Part shown: one piece after another, positions 1 to 16,353 of the stretch
Numbering within the stretch: the stretch's first letter is position 1
Layout: every line of letters starts with the position of its first letter
Assembly (NCBI RefSeq): GCF_018812025.1
Contig: NC_063062.1
Span: 5,775,513-5,839,512 of the forward strand
Length of the DNA: 64,000 nt
Direction: 5' to 3'
Origin: Megalobrama amblycephala
Lineage: Eukaryota > Chordata > Actinopteri > Cypriniformes > Xenocyprididae
Translations under genes and position numbers: made by a program
The notes under the pieces: model-generated
Databases searched by the model: none
The model's input: only the letters and a program-made list of their open reading frames with translations
Told to the model about the DNA's origin: nothing

Positions 1-5060
<5,060 letters not shown>

Positions 5061-7729
5061 GCCTTTAAAGCAACACGATTTCTTTCTGTGTGGGGGCCCA
5101 TGTGTTTAGTCCATATGTCAGTATTTTAAAAATGATTCATAAAGTACTTATATATCTGTTAAAGTTTTATATAACTATATTATCGTTCGTTTCATGCTAA
5201 TACATTTTTATAAATGTGACACAGTCATAAGGGTCAATTTTTTAAAATTGAGATTTATACATCATCTGAAAGATGAATAAATAAGCTTCCCATTGATGTA
5301 TGGACAATTTTTGGCCGAGATACAACTATTTGAAAATCTGGAATTTGAGGGTGCAAAAAAAAAAAATCAAAATATTGAGAAAAGTTGTTCAAACGAAGTC
5401 CTTAACAATGCATATCCACTCACAAAAATACATTTTGATATATTTATGGTAGGAAATGTACAAAATATCTTCATGGAACATGATCTTTACTTAATATCCT
5501 AATGTTTTTTGGTATAAAAGAAAAATCGATAAATTTTTTTTTGGCTATTGCTACAAATATACCCATGCAACTTATGACTGTTTTTGTGTTTCAGGGTCAC
5601 AAATATTTTCTTGTGTATCACCAAATAGGCTTATAATAATAATGATAAAAAATCATCATGACACAGCAAGTTTCTTCTTTTATAATAAAGTGCTCATTCA
5701 AGGCTGTGTTTTTTGGGGGTGTCACAATTTTTTATTCATATTTAAGCTCCGCCACGAAGTGTCACTCACCATGGAATAAATCTCATTATACAAAAATACA
5801 CCAGCGAAGTTCAAGCACTCGCTTCCTTATGAATAAAGAAATAAATTGTCTTTCATTATGTAGAAAGCCGCAGAAAAGTAGTTCCATGCAGTTCCCATAA
5901 TTGTTATGTAAATGAGCTTTCCCGTTCCATTGAGAAATCATTTTGTCAAGACTGAGCCCAGCTCTTTTCCCATACATTTAACATTGAGTGACTGATTATG
6001 AACCCCTTTTAATCCCCTGCGGGAACTGTAAGAGCATGATGAATGGATTAAAAAAGTTACTTTGTACTTTTCTTTTTTAACCAGCCAACCAATATCCAGC
6101 CCTAACATGAACAGTCTCTGCAAGCCATATATAATTAACCACATTATGTGTGTGGTTTTTGTCATTCCCTCGTCATTTAGATTCTGCTCTGAATTATCTC
6201 CGCATTAAACTCTAGTGAGCTGAAAGTAGGGGAGATCAGGGAGTTGTAACACCATCATTTATAATTGATATGAAATCACTATTCTAATCACTTCTGACTG
6301 ACTCTGTGTTCAGTGTGGATTTACAGAACTCGAAAAAACTATTTTGAGGAAAAAATATAATTTGAACTGTGATCTATATGTTAAAAGTCTGTTACACTCT
6401 TAGAAAAAAAAAGTTTTCAAGGGTTTAGTTTAGATTTGACTTAATTTTGAAGAACGCTTAATGCCAAAAAGGCATGAAAAAATGTCTTGAATGATTGCAT
6501 AATAAAAGTTTTTTAGTGCTATATGTTTATGAGCTGTTTAAGTCATAAAATTGAATTAAAATAAAAAATAAATTAAAACTAAATTAATTAAATGATCCCA
6601 TGATGGGAAACTCAAAACCTTTAAGGTTACACTGTAAAACTTTATTTTCATGATTTGTTATAACATTTTCTCTTTTGTCAAATCAACTTCAATAATTAAA
6701 GTGGTTCAGAATCAGATAACATAATATTTTGAGTTTCTGTTGATTAAACCAATCACCTTCATTGTATTAACTCACATTTTTAATTTCAATGAACTCAAAA
6801 TTTTACGGCAACCAGGTAACTTACTTAAGTGTATAAGCTTTTCTTCTGTTTTACAATTATATTTTAATCTTTTATAATTTTTCCTTTTTTTTTGCTGTTT
6901 TGAACTAAAACATTTTCTATATGTTTGCCATTTTGAATTAAAATGCTAAAAATGAAATAAGAGTGTGATGTGTGTGGATGACCTATAACAATTACTTGTT
7001 ACCATTTGATTACTATAATTTATTCAATCGTAAAATTTAAAATGTCCATGTTTTCTCTAAAATATTACAGTTGTTTGTAAAAACAGCACTCTTTGTACTT
7101 GACATTAATGTACACAGTTTTGTGATAAATAGTAGATTTCTTCTTCTTTAATTGGTAGACAGATTTAGAAACAGTATATCAAATCTTTAGACAGATAGAA
7201 GAAAAAAGTTACTGATGTTTCAACAAAATTCTCCCTCACAATGTTAAGTTATTTTGTGTTTCAGTGCAAAGCATACAGTCTCTTTATCACAGTGTTTGAA
7301 CGTTTGCATCATTGTATCACACTGTAACTGTTGTGATACTCCAAATTAGTTGCTTGATGAAATGAATTTGTTTAATGAAAATATGTTGCTGCCTCAATTT
7401 GATTATCCTCTGCATACAAGATCCACATTAAAGAGTGGTAAAAAAATCCTGAAATGACCGAGGCAGTATTTGAGGTTTGTTCGGGGGGCTGCCCTGCCCT
7501 GCCCTGCAGGGGGAGACCACCCACCTAGCTGTCCTGAGGGTAACTCCATCATTTAGTCAACATATCCCAACATCTTCAAGCCTGTGACAATTGTTGACAT
7601 CAGTATTACGCAAGAAACACAAGTGTTATTGAACAAAACTGTTTGTCAGTAGTTTTAGGATTGTAAAACTGTAGGCTCCACAGTTTTTCTCAATTGCTTT
7701 GGCTCAATTCTTGAATGAGAATTTTTTTC
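5061..7729. other. Intergenic AT-rich DNA, no gene seen
   Basis: No reading frame with recognisable protein similarity. Decayed repeat pieces occur near 6230-6260 (GGGGAGATCAGGGAGTTG-like) and 6620-6840 (ACTGTAAAAC ... AACTCAAAATTTTACGG, resembling a fragment at 16590-16680). A short GC-rich run of CCCTG repeats lies at 7489-7507. Confidence 0.6.
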
Positions 7730-8157
7730 TAGGGATGCACCGATATGAAAATTTTGGCCAATACCGATGATTCTTTATATTTGAAAGCCGATAACCGATA
7801 TTTTGCCCGATAAATCTAAATCCAATTTTTTATATAATTTTTGAGAGTCTGATTACAAAGACAAAAGTTTCACCATTAAAAGCCATGTCCCAAAGCACAC
7901 AATTATAATTTTATGTAGCCTATATGACAGACTTGTGCTGTACTTAACTGTATTTTCCTTTTTGAAGTGATTCCAATCATATTTCAAGCAATTCAAAACC
8001 ATTGTGGCGGACAGTGCCTCAGCTGAAGGAAATAATCCATTATTTATCGGCTTTAACATAACGGTCAAATTTTCTTATTGGGCCGATAACGATAACATTA
8101 AAAATGAACATATATCGGCTGATACCGATATGGTTGCCAATACATAGCACATCCCTA
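7730..8157. mobile_element. hAT-like non-autonomous element (TAGGGATGCACCGATA ends)
   Basis: Inverted ends TAGGGATGCACCGATATG (left) and, read inverted, TAGGGATGTGCTATG (right), with sub-terminal CGATACCGAT and ATAACCGATA repeats on both sides. It is 428 bp with no transposase. Flanks are T-rich (TTTTTTTC / TTTTTTCT), compatible with but not proof of an 8-bp target duplication. Confidence 0.7.
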
Positions 8158-9098
8158 TTTTTTCTCTCAAAACAATAAGTTTCTTTCACAACAGATTTGA
8201 ATTTCTTATTGATTTAAGCAAATAGCATTTGTTTTGGCACGTGTGCAAAAGAGTAAGATTGTCTGCAGTTTGCTCAATAACTAAATGCATGTGGCTTGTT
8301 GATGAAAACCGATGAGCTGATTCTCAGTGAAACTCTTCACAACTTCTAAATATTCTTGCATGTGAGCCATCACATGCAAAATGATCCATTCAATGATCAA
8401 AATCTGTCAGCCATGCATGACTATATACCATAAATGTCTGACTTACAATGTTTGTAATGTCTGCTAAATTGGCAAGTGGCCTGCCATTGTAATGAAAGAG
8501 GAATCACAATCTTACCAATTAACCAATCAAGTTTAAAAGCATATATATATAGAGTTTGGCCATGCAGCACAACCATTTTACCATTTTTAAACATGGAGGA
8601 ACATCACAACACTAAACAGCAACAGCTATAGCGGTACTGTATGAATACATTTTTGTATTCATACAGTATTTATCTTTGTAGAAATGCATTAAATGTCGAG
8701 AGTGTGCAAAAATGAACAAGCAACTGTGAATTTTCAGTTTACATGTAACACATTTCTACAAAAATATATGTGCTGTATAAAATACAAATGTTTCTTTTTG
8801 CATACTACAGTATTGACTTTTCCCAGTAAATGTTTACCTGCTGTTGAAATCCGTATCTAATAAGCTCATTCAGCTAGACAAAACATTCCTGTATAGTATA
8901 GAAAGCAGTCAGTGTCAACAGAAAAGTAGAAAAAAAAAAATGAAATTTGCAAATAACAATTTTTTCCATGGTAAAACATCTAAACATTTTGCAGCATGGC
9001 TCACACAATGACAAAAACACTTTTTATTTTGGTGACATTGGCCAATTTACTGACACATTAACATTGGTTTTGAAGCATGAATTAATTGTTTTTGACAT

Positions 9099-9158
<60 letters not shown>

Positions 9159-9208
9159 GACAGACAGACAGACAGACTGATGATAGATAGATAGATAGAT
9201 AGAGAGAG

Positions 9209-9246
<38 letters not shown>

Positions 9247-9280
9247 TTGGATAGATAGATAGATAGATAGATAGAGAGAG

Positions 9281-9354
<74 letters not shown>

Positions 9355-10820
9355 CATCTGGATGAAAATGGGAGTGTGTGTGCGCCCTCTATAGGCCAAT
9401 GACAGTGGAGATGATCTAATTAAAAGAAATTAAAGTATTTTTATCATCATGAACTTAATCAAGTTTAGTATTATTTAATGAAATGAAAATAAATTATTGT
9501 GACAATAACAAAATAACACATTTTCTTGGACACTTTTTACATGGATAATTACCAACCTTAAACAACCATTGATTTAATAACTTATTAATTTGAATCATTT
9601 TTGCATTTTAATGTGTACATATTTTTAATGTGTTAACTTTTAAGGCATAAGCGAGTAGGCTGCATACTGTTGCGACATCTCTTTTTATAAGCTCCATTAC
9701 TCATGTATTTATTTCTAAATGTAGAGTGTTAATGTGGACATCAGTACGGTCGGTTTGCTATTCTTCTTCTGTATGTCTAGAACTGCAGTTATCTCTTAAT
9801 CTCCAGCCTATGTCTGTGATGGTTTAATTACAATGTTTTGTTGCATAACATGAACATCTGTCAAGAGCTGACTGATCCTATTATAATAAAGACAAGGAAA
9901 TTGCCATGCCCTTTCAGTTGCATGTTTCACTTCACACAAATGTAAAATAAAGGAGTTCAGAATAATGGAGCTCATGCATGCAGCAATATCTGAGCAACTC
10001 TAGGGTCAGAATGTTTGCGTCAAAAACTTATGTAGATTATGTATTAAGTCATTTTAGAATTTTTAGTAATGAACCACACCCAGAGTAATAAACGGTTTTG
10101 TTTTTGGTTTACTTGTCTCTTTTAGAAATGTAGTTAATGATTCATATGTTTGTGAAAAGGAGAACAACAAATACAGGTTCATGACAAGATAATGAAATTG
10201 CAAAATGTGTTTTAAATAGACTTCTCAAACAACATTTGCACTTAAAGAAAGTGTGATATGAGGAGAAAAACTGTTTGAATGTAAAATGGAAACATATAAA
10301 CATAAACACACCAAATCCATCAGCAAAGGAAAACCTCCCCCTGTCAAGTGGAAAGAGAAATTTAGGTGAGAAACTGCCCTTTACACACTAGCACAGACAC
10401 GGCACAATGAGTAGAAAACCTGTTCAGCAAGTGTGTTCTTGCAATACATTTCAATTTGTCACATTTCAAAGAGGGAAGGCAATCTCTGCCAAATTCTTCA
10501 AAGGTGCAGGGACCTCCTCCACCCGCGCAACAAGCCAAGGCAAGCTGACCGGAGAAGAGACTGCGCCCTTCTCAGAAAGACCTGACAGCATGAACAGCGC
10601 TGAACGCAGACGAATCTTAAACTGTGCATATAGCATGAAGTTATATGGGTGTTTTTTCTTTCTCTTTTGCATGAGTGGTTAAGTAAGCATTTTCCTGTAA
10701 GCCTGGTACCAAGTTAATCATTCAATTGGAAAATTGACAGTTGTTTGCATAATACATCAACCAACATGCTCTGTCGAAAGAAACTGAAAATGGTGGTTCT
10801 TCCAAAAAAAAGTCACATTT
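8158..10820. other. Intergenic DNA, no supported gene
   Basis: AT-rich sequence interrupted by the GATA array at 9101-9354. An open frame at 10407-10682 (+) has no recognisable similarity, no conserved start context and a fully open opposite strand, so it is not called. A short inverted repeat built on TGTATTCATACAGTA lies near 8636-8667. Confidence 0.6.
9101..9354. repeat. (GATA)n tetranucleotide microsatellite
   Basis: About 254 bp of GATA units with a GACA block (about 9159-9176) and two GAGAGAGA blocks that appear at equivalent places in two sub-arrays, suggesting an internal duplication. The opposite strand reads as an artificial SIYL repeat protein; this is not a gene. Confidence 0.97.
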
Positions 10821-10847
10821 GTTACTAACAGTGTTGGGGGTAATGCA

Positions 10848-11396
10848 AATGCTGGGTTAAAAACAACCCAAGTTGGGTTGAAAATGGACAAACCCAGCGA
10901 TTGGGTTGTTTTAACCCAGCGGTTGGGTTAAAAGTTTGCCCAACCTGCTGGGTAGTTTTATTTAAACCAACTATTGTTTAAAAATTGCTATATGGCTATA
11001 GCTTAAAATGAACCCAAAATAGTTGGGAAATTAAAAACCAGATGCAATTAGAGGCAACAATAATAAACAAAAGGTGAATGTTTATTAATAAGCTTTAATA
11101 TTTTATTAATATAAATTTAATAGTTTAATAGTTTATTAATATAAATTTATTAATAAGCCATTTAATAAATGTTTATTGTTTAATAATTATTCATTGAACA
11201 TTAATAAATGTTAATTTCCAACATACTTTGGGTTCATTTTAATTAAGCAATACAGTAATTTTTAAACAATAGTTGAGTTAAATAAAACTTCCCAGCAGGT
11301 TGGGCAAACATTTAACCCTACCGCTGGGTTAAAACAACCCAATTGCTGGGTTTGTCCATTTTCAACCCAACTTGGGTTGTTTTTAACACAGCATTT
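10848..11396. mobile_element. Foldback MITE (AATGCTGGGTTAAAAACAACCC arms)
   Basis: Arms of about 130 bp: AATGCTGGGTTAAAAACAAC at the left recurs inverted as GTTGTTTTTAACACAGCATT at the right. Internal GTTGGGTT / AACCCAAC and a TTTAAACCAACTATTG block are mirrored too. The centre is AT-rich TTTATTAATA repeats. Related fragment at 55545-55605. No coding capacity. Confidence 0.85.
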
Positions 11397-11867
11397 TTTA
11401 GAGTGTAGTAACAGAATCAGATTACTTTTCCAACTAACAAGCAAAGTAACGCATTGCTTTGAAATTTACAACAAAATATCAGTTATACTTTTTCAAATGA
11501 CTAACGCAAGTTACTTTGTTTTCTCATATATTGACTGACAGCTCTCCTGCCCCATGTTGAGAGAAACCAAGAGTAAGTGTAGAGGTGTTGTGTGTGAACA
11601 TGATGGTTATTGAAGTTCTAGACTAAATGTGAGGATGCGTTTACTCATCTCACTTGCACAAAAACAGATTCAGTATTCCTCAAAATGAATAAAAACAGAG
11701 AAATGCAAACTCAGAATATTACACAAACCTGCAGTAATTAAAGGTGCTGTATATAATTTCTCCAATTCGTTGTTGAACACTGTTGATATTTGAAATCAAC
11801 CCAAACAATCTCTTCGTTGCTCCGCCTCCAAAACTCACACTCCAATCCTAACCACCCTGCTTCCGAG

Positions 11868-11928
11868 TCGGTCTCGAACCCCGGCCCGATCGCGGCTGGC
11901 ATGCGAGGCGAGTACACTATCGCTAAGC
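11868..11928 (-). other. tRNA-like sequence with Pol III A and B boxes
   Basis: On the minus strand, A box TAGCGATAGTG (11925-11915) is followed 34 nt later by B box GGTTCGAGACC (11880-11870), both fitting the internal Pol III promoter consensus (TRGYNNARNNG and GGTTCGANNCC). I cannot fold a clean acceptor stem, so this is more likely the head of a tRNA-derived SINE or a tRNA relic than a functional tRNA gene. Confidence 0.5.
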
Positions 11929-12513
11929 ACGTCGTTTTCTAGCGGTCGTCAGTGCGCAGTGGTTTACCTGCAAAACTCTCACTATCTGGCCTCTGTTACA
12001 CACGCAATGCGAGTGGGTGTCTGTGTATCACAACTGACGCACAACAAAATGCTTCACGAAAAATAAAACGCTGATGATGAATGAACGACTAAGAAGCACA
12101 AAAAATGAACGTACAGTACGCAAGAGTAAATACAAAGTAAATACAAAGCACAGCAGCTCCAGACAATCAAAACCCAGTGTTACTTATATGATAAGGAATC
12201 AAATCAGAATCCGCGTCTGTTTTCAGGCCTTCCCGCTTAGCTCTCTCCAGTGCTGGAAAGCTTTTCTAATATAAACGTGGGTCCTAAAGCGCTTGCCCAG
12301 TCATAAACCTTCATTCCAGTGATATTCTTTTGAGCTCTTTTTATTGTGTCCCATCTCTCGTTCTTCATTTTTATTTTATTTTCAAATCTCCCTCTTCAAT
12401 TCTCTCTCGTTGACCGTCATACACCCCCTAATGCTGATTGGTTAGATGTTTGTTGTTGGTATCAGCCGACTAACTTCCAAACAGTGTGTATGGAATAATG
12501 TTAAATATACAAA

Positions 12514-13100
12514 TATACACCGCGTTCCAAATGATTATGCAAGTGACATATCAGTAAGATTTCAGATTCAGATTTTAGTTTTTCTAAGAAAATGTTTGTT
12601 TGTTTATTTATCCATGTCTTTTTAGATAACTGGTATCAATCTCAGACAAAATAATTTGCCAGGTCTATGGAAACCCTACGTAGAGGTTGTTCCACATTAT
12701 TAAGCAAGTCACAGTTCTCATGCAATATGGGGAGGAAGAAAGATCTTTCTGAAGATGAAAAGCATGAAATGGTGCAATGTTGTGCAAAAGGCATGAAAAC
12801 AACTAATAATGTGTGAAAACTGAATGGAGATTATCGAATTATCATAAGATTTGTGAGTGATTTAGAGCAGAGCAGAACTCGGTCAGATAAAGGCTTATTA
12901 ATGAAAGTTCCTGTCAAAAAAAAGGGCAGCTATAAAAAAAAGCCAGTGTTGAGCAGCAAACAGGTATTTGAAGCTGCTGGTGTCTCTGGAGTCTCAAGAG
13001 GCTCTCCATGCAGGCTGGCAGTTGTGCGTAAAGATGCATTTCAGCCATCACTAACCAAACCTCACAAAAATAAACATTTGCACCCTCTACTGTAAAAGGG
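12514..13100 (+). mobile_element. Tc1/mariner-like element remnant
   Basis: It begins with a terminal-repeat-like CGCGTTCCAAATGATTATGC and contains the decayed start of a Tc1-type transposase (separate entry). The element breaks off near 13100, where hAT host sequence resumes; the 3' half and right terminal repeat are missing. Confidence 0.65.
12730..13095 (+). pseudogene. Tc1-like transposase, N-terminal fragment (pseudogene)
   Basis: The fragment reads MGRKKDLSEDEKHEMVQ then a helix-turn-helix-like stretch (KGMKTTNNV, KLNGDYRIIIRFV) with a stop at 12816-12818. It continues as SDLEQSRTRSDKGLLMKV and SSKQVFEAAGVSGVSR, the DNA-binding half of Tc1 transposases. The catalytic DDE half is absent. 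It is dead by a stop and truncation. Confidence 0.65.
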
Positions 13101-13273
13101 CCCTTACATTTGCCAAAAATATAACTTTTTTATTTTTAAAAAACTAACAATCAAGCCCAGCCCGGGTGAGAAAAAGTAACACAAAAGTAAGTAACGTAAC
13201 TTTACATTCCATAAAAAGTAATTAGTTACTTTTTGAGACGTAACGCAATATTGTAATGCACTACTTTTTTTTA

Positions 13274-13440
13274 AGAATTATTTTTGCCGTTTTTGCCTTT
13301 TATTATGACCGGACAGTTAGTAAACTGGAAGCGAAGTTAGAGAGAGAGGGGGACGGGAACGGGAAAGGTCCACGTGCAGGGACTTGAATTCGGGACGCCC
13401 GAAGCGCTATATGTCGACACGTTGCCAACAAGGCTATTAT
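13274..13440 (-). mobile_element. tRNA-derived SINE (minus orientation)
   Basis: Read on the minus strand: a tRNA-like head with an A-box-like GGCAACGTG region and B-box-like AATTCAAGTCC, then a pyrimidine-rich body (CCCCCTCTCTCTCTAACTTC), then a tail with AATAAAAGGCAAAAA. This order is typical of cyprinid SINEs. It sits inside the hAT-like host element. Confidence 0.65.
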
Positions 13441-13475
13441 TTTTTTAAATAATTTTCCCCAACACTGATTACTAA

Positions 13476-16172
13476 ACAATCAGAATTTTTTCTCTTTTAT
13501 AAATGATGATGACACACTTAATACCACTTTAACAGTGCCTGATAAATGGATCTTTAACATAAAGTGATTTGCAAACGTTTCTGAATCACATGTCCATCTA
13601 TTAAATAAAAAAAAAAAATAAAATAAAAATAAAAAAATGTTTTTTTTGTAAGTACAATTCTATTTCCAGGACTATACATTCCTCCATGTTTTAGTTTTAA
13701 CTAAAAAGTCACCTTTTTCATCAAAAACAGGTTCAGTCTTTTGCAATAGCTTGTTCAGTTGTTCAGTTTAGCCAAATCCCTTTCCAGGAAAGTCTGTTCA
13801 CTCGGTGGCCTCCAGGCAACTATTTCTGGCATCAAAAGCTGCTTGCCAAACTCACAATTAAATAACATATTTCAAATCAGCAATAAACTTGAAATAAATG
13901 TTGTTTCTTCTCAAAAAAGTGTTAAAAAGCTTATTTTCAGGCTTGACCAGCATTTTGCGTTTGAACTTCCGTTTTTGCGGTAGCTCTGTATATTTCTATG
14001 GCATCGCTGTCGAAGACTAATTAACTGGTGAAGTGGATTTACTTAGTTATCATGAGCATTGTAATGTTTGAAGACGATGTCATAATAAATGTCAGTAGAC
14101 CTGGAAGATTTTAAAATGAGCGGTTCATCCATACATCAGTAGATCTTACCTTCATGCTGTGGACCATACAAACCACTGTGATTTTGCCAAGTTCCAACAT
14201 GTTCCTGGATCAACATCTTTGTTGATCCTGGAACAAAATTTCCAATCAACCAATCAGATTTGAGGGACAAGTTTACCATTTATGTTCAGTTTAGGCTTGC
14301 AACCAGGGTTAGGTGTTTCTACATCAGTGTTATTCACCTATCTTTCCTCTCTGATTTTAGGGATAAGTTGGGTAGGATTAGGGGTAGGAATAGGGTTATG
14401 ACTATATTTTCAGACTGGAATGTTGTTCCAGGATCAACAAAATATGTTGATCCAGGAACATGTCTTACTTGGCAAAATCACGGTGACCTTACCACAACAT
14501 TCAGGTCAACTTGACAAAGCAGTAAAAGACATTTATATAATTTAGGTAATTTACTCCCAAGCTGTTTTTGCAGACTGAAAGAGATTCTCTTGCAGTATTT
14601 CTTTATATTTTAACCATCCATTCCGTCCTATTCATAACAAAATGCATGCAGACTCTGCTAACCTCCATAGCGGCTATACCTGCCACAGAATGGCAACTGA
14701 TTACAAAATCACATTGTAACTGGGTCTCTATTAAGCTTTTAGGGCAAATTTTATGTGTGCACATCTCTGCATGATGGCTTTTCCTGCGCACCCTCCCTTA
14801 CAGGTAAGTTTTGTGTGGGAAAACCTTTTACCTATTGAACTTTGTTTCTTCAAGTGATCATCATTCATTCAGAGATGTATGAGAGCCAACCTTTTTAACA
14901 TTTTTTTTTTTTTTTGGGTGGTTCCATGAAGCTTTCACTTCCTGAAGCTACAAACAATTGTTAACCTTTTCTTAATTAAGAATTGTTTTTTTTTTTTATG
15001 ACTAGGATTACATATCAAATGAAGGTTTCATATATTAACATTTACTTAATTAACATTAGTTAACATGAGGAACACTAGAAAGATTCAGATTTTTGTTTTT
15101 TCAAATTATGCTAATTTTATACTTTGTAACCAAAAAATATGTACTATTATTTTTTTTATCTTTCCTAGATATAGTAATTGATTGCACATTATAGTAGAAT
15201 TGGGTCTGTTCACACAGAATGCATTTTTCCATTCCACTGTGCTACTTTACCATTGTTTTTCAATGTAAACATGTGCAGGATGGACATCTTTATATGGCAA
15301 GCCAAAAGGGTTAGAAAAGGTATAGATGAATCGCATTTACATCCAAAAAGACATATTTGATCTGTCTTAAACAGTGTCCTCATTCCAAATGCAGTAAAAC
15401 ATGTGCATATTGTTTAATAAAACACATCTCTAGACCTTGCGCTATTTTCCCGTTCCATTGACCAGCGCCTCGCGTTTTTAACAGCAAAAACACGTTCTGT
15501 GTGAACCGGCCCTACAGCTTTGTACAGAGGGGTTACCTGACAAGCTGACAGTTATAGGGTGGTGGTGGTGATGGCACAAGAGCATCAGGACAGAGTACAG
15601 CATGATTTGACTTTGTTATCCAGTAAAGCCTGTGCGGTGAGTCTCCAATACACTGGAGTAATTAATATTCACTCAAATGTCACTGTCACACACCTAGATA
15701 ATCTTTCCCATGCGTGTATACACTGATTACACAAACGCAAAACATCATTCACACAGGCCATAGACACACACATACACATGCTCAAACGTAAAATACACAC
15801 CCAGAAAAACCTGTCATGATTATGCCACACATACAACGTAAATCTGTATCTATTTTATGCTTAACTGACACTTGACTGAGGTCAAGTTGCACAGAAAGCC
15901 CTTTATCCTTTTGTGGAAATAAAGCAAAACTAATTAATTTTCTCAAATTAATTTATGTTTTTCTCCAAGAGTCAAGATTGTTTAGATTAAAAATACAGTG
16001 CATTAATAACATACAATATAAAAATAAATATCAACTAATCAGAAGGCATTATGAATGCATAAAATATATATTTCTAATTACACATAATACTTAGTATTTG
16101 TGTAATTAAAAAATATATATATTTTACACATATTGCAACTGATAAACAATTAAATACCACTCAAATACAGTA
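13476..16172. other. Intergenic DNA downstream of cep126, no supported gene
   Basis: Mostly AT-rich with T-runs near 14903 and 14988. It contains one foldback element (14178-14482). An ATG with a short open stretch running into a perfect CAG/GTAAGT donor occurs at 14771-14810 on the plus strand but has nothing to join to. No CFAP300 exon was recognised on either strand here or in 4584-13475. Confidence 0.55.
14178..14482. mobile_element. Foldback MITE (GTGATTTTGCCAAG arms)
   Basis: The left arm GTGATTTTGCCAAG...CATGTTCCTGGATCAACAT is mirrored at the right as ATGTTGATCCAGGAACATG...CTTGGCAAAATCAC, about 40 bp each. The interior has a second hairpin (GATCAACATCTTTGTTGATC near 14208) and GGATTAGGGGTAGG repeats. 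It is about 305 bp and non-coding. Confidence 0.8.
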
Positions 16173-16178
16173 TTTAAT
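16173..16178 (-). terminator. cep126: Candidate cep126 polyadenylation signal (ATTAAA)
   Basis: ATTAAA on the minus strand, about 90 nt past the cep126 stop. No AATAAA was seen closer. It would give a very short 3' UTR; a more distal signal is possible. Confidence 0.3.
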
Positions 16179-16266
16179 TGTGTCTCAGCTACGTGAAGCA
16201 CGCATTTGTAAGGTTTAAAGGTTTTCAAAGTGCAGTTGAGGGAGTGGTGGATCATGGGAGGTGTAG

Positions 16267-16353
16267 TCAGTAACGCTGTTGCGTTCGGGTGCGATTGTCA
16301 GCAGAAGCTCCTCGCCTACGCATGGTGACGCCCACAGTCTCACCGGTCTGGTT
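16267..16353 (-). CDS. cep126: cep126 exon 12 (last coding exon, stop)
   Basis: A strong pyrimidine tract and CTGCAG acceptor precede 16353. It encodes NQTGETVGVTMRRRGASADN then RTRTQQRY and TGA (16269-16267). The basic Arg/Tyr tail matches the C-terminus of vertebrate CEP126. Confidence 0.92.
   Translation of the reverse strand, partial: NQTGETVGVTMRRRGASADNRTRTQQRY

Larger units (their letters stand above)
10829..13467. mobile_element. hAT-like element (CAGTGTTGGGG ends), enlarged by nested insertions
   Basis: The ends are CAGTGTTGGGG at 10829 and the inverse CCCCAACACTG ending at 13467. Flanking octamers GTTACTAA (10821-10828) and ATTACTAA (13468-13475) agree at 7 of 8 positions, as expected of an 8-bp hAT duplication. 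Sub-terminal sequence rich in GTTACTTT matches the intact related copy at 47911-48767. A foldback element, a tRNA-like sequence, a Tc1 remnant and a SINE have inserted inside. Confidence 0.75.

Noticed and set aside
9082..9399. Minus-strand open frame of repeated SIYL residues
   Set aside because: It is the translation of the GATA microsatellite and flanks; no gene signal.
10407..10682. 91-codon plus-strand open frame
   Set aside because: No recognisable similarity, a long open frame on the opposite strand too, and no splice partners.
11868..11940. Functional tRNA gene
   Set aside because: A and B boxes are good, but I could not pair a proper acceptor stem or define an anticodon arm, and it lies inside nested repeats.
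14771..14810. ATG, short frame and perfect CAG/GTAAGT donor on the plus strand
   Set aside because: No downstream exon or promoter found; single splice-like sites occur by chance in 64 kb.
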